Positions 63,771-64,000 of a DNA stretch of 64,000 bases are shown here, in pieces. This DNA comes from SCUS01 sp966211675 (GTDB taxonomy: Bacteria; Myxococcota_A; Polyangia; Polyangiales; Ga0077539): NCBI GenBank assembly GCA_966211675.1, contig CBIHPK010000003.1, positions 1 through 64,000 of the forward strand. Reading direction: 5' to 3'. The first letter of the stretch is position 1. Each line of letters opens with the position of its first letter. The notes beneath the pieces were generated by a model. It ran no database searches. It saw only the letters and a list, made by a program, of their open reading frames with translations, and was not told the origin of the DNA. The position numbers and the translations under genes were made by a program.

Positions 63771-64000
63771 ATGAACTCCCTTCACCTCGTCGCCCTCCCC
63801 CTCTGCCTCGCTTCCTCCCTCGCCGCCTCCACGGCCCTCGCCGACCCCTTCTCCGCCGGCGACCACATCGAGGCCACCATGGGCTTCCTCGCCACCTCGC
63901 AGGACCACCGCGCCACCGGCTTCGCCAACCCCTCCGCCCCGGCCCTCTCGCAAGCCTTCCGCGGCGCTCCCTACGACCGGTCCCTCGGGCTCGGCCTGCG
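63771..64000 (+). CDS. Secreted protein, 3' partial
   Basis: Open from ATG 63771 to the window end (76 codons). The first 24 residues form a signal peptide (LVALPLCLASSLAAS) with probable cleavage ALA-D. The visible mature part (FSAGDHIEATMGFLATSQDHRATGFANPSAP) has a family-neutral composition; it may be a beta-barrel or surface protein beginning. Divergent from the MtfA-like gene, 47 bp apart. No function can be assigned. Confidence 0.6.
   Translation, partial: MNSLHLVALPLCLASSLAASTALADPFSAGDHIEATMGFLATSQDHRATGFANPSAPALSQAFRGAPYDRSLGLGL

Overview
The window is very GC-rich, densely coded DNA from a bacterial chromosome. It most likely comes from a myxobacterium (Myxococcota), probably near the Polyangiales/Sandaracinaceae. 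The signs are an abundance of hybrid histidine kinases, a Ser/Thr kinase fused to RCC1 repeats, MopE-type Cys-rich repeat proteins, many outer-membrane lipoproteins with long Asp/Pro/Thr/Val tethers, and a multidomain reductase/ligase/ACP/acyltransferase like the ElbD ether-lipid enzyme of Myxococcus. I saw no tRNA or rRNA, CRISPR array, phage gene or insertion sequence. Taxonomy is inferred from gene content only.

Layout. 1-7.8 kb: a signalling block with a giant poly-HAMP hybrid kinase, CheR and CheB on the plus strand, facing a GAF-PAS hybrid kinase. 8-19.2 kb: a membrane protein, then minus-strand cell-surface genes (a 14-repeat RCC1 lipoprotein, a membrane-anchored protein with a possible Cys/His site, a MopE/DUF5648 lipoprotein) and a PAS-GAF kinase. 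19.4-27.3 kb: a tightly coupled four-gene lipid operon (HAD phosphatase, LarA-like protein, 1552-residue ElbD-like enzyme, NAD-dependent reductase). 27.4-30.6 kb: a DUF3105 lipoprotein, a 150-bp inverted-repeat element, a ferritin-like lipoprotein and an acidic propeller protein. 30.7-35.7 kb: a complete urate-to-glyoxylate operon in which allantoicase is fused to OHCU decarboxylase. 35.8-43 kb: a stalked lipoprotein, topoisomerase III, TesB, a PAS hybrid kinase and a DUF938 protein. 43-49.2 kb: a minus-strand run of KaiC-like ATPase, hybrid kinase with a degenerate receiver, Ser/Thr kinase with a seven-repeat RCC1 domain, and a secreted Cys-rich protein. 49.3-58.4 kb: CsbD, fumarase, cyclophilin lipoprotein, BrkB, small Cys-rich lipoprotein, two polytopic glycosyltransferase-like proteins and an esterase lipoprotein. 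58.4-64 kb: a 153-residue two-repeat protein coupled to a PilT-like ATPase, a convergent PilB/GspE-like ATPase carrying a related N-terminal domain, an MtfA-like peptidase and the start of a secreted protein.

The strongest leads are: (1) the shared small beta-domain and duplicated PilT N-domain in the ATPase pair; (2) the ElbD-like operon with its LarA-like protein; (3) about ten genes with a promoter -10-like hexamer 6-12 nt before the start codon and no Shine-Dalgarno sequence, suggesting widespread leaderless transcription; (4) a shared lipoprotein tether in front of unrelated enzymes; (5) the inverted-repeat element at 28311-28460.
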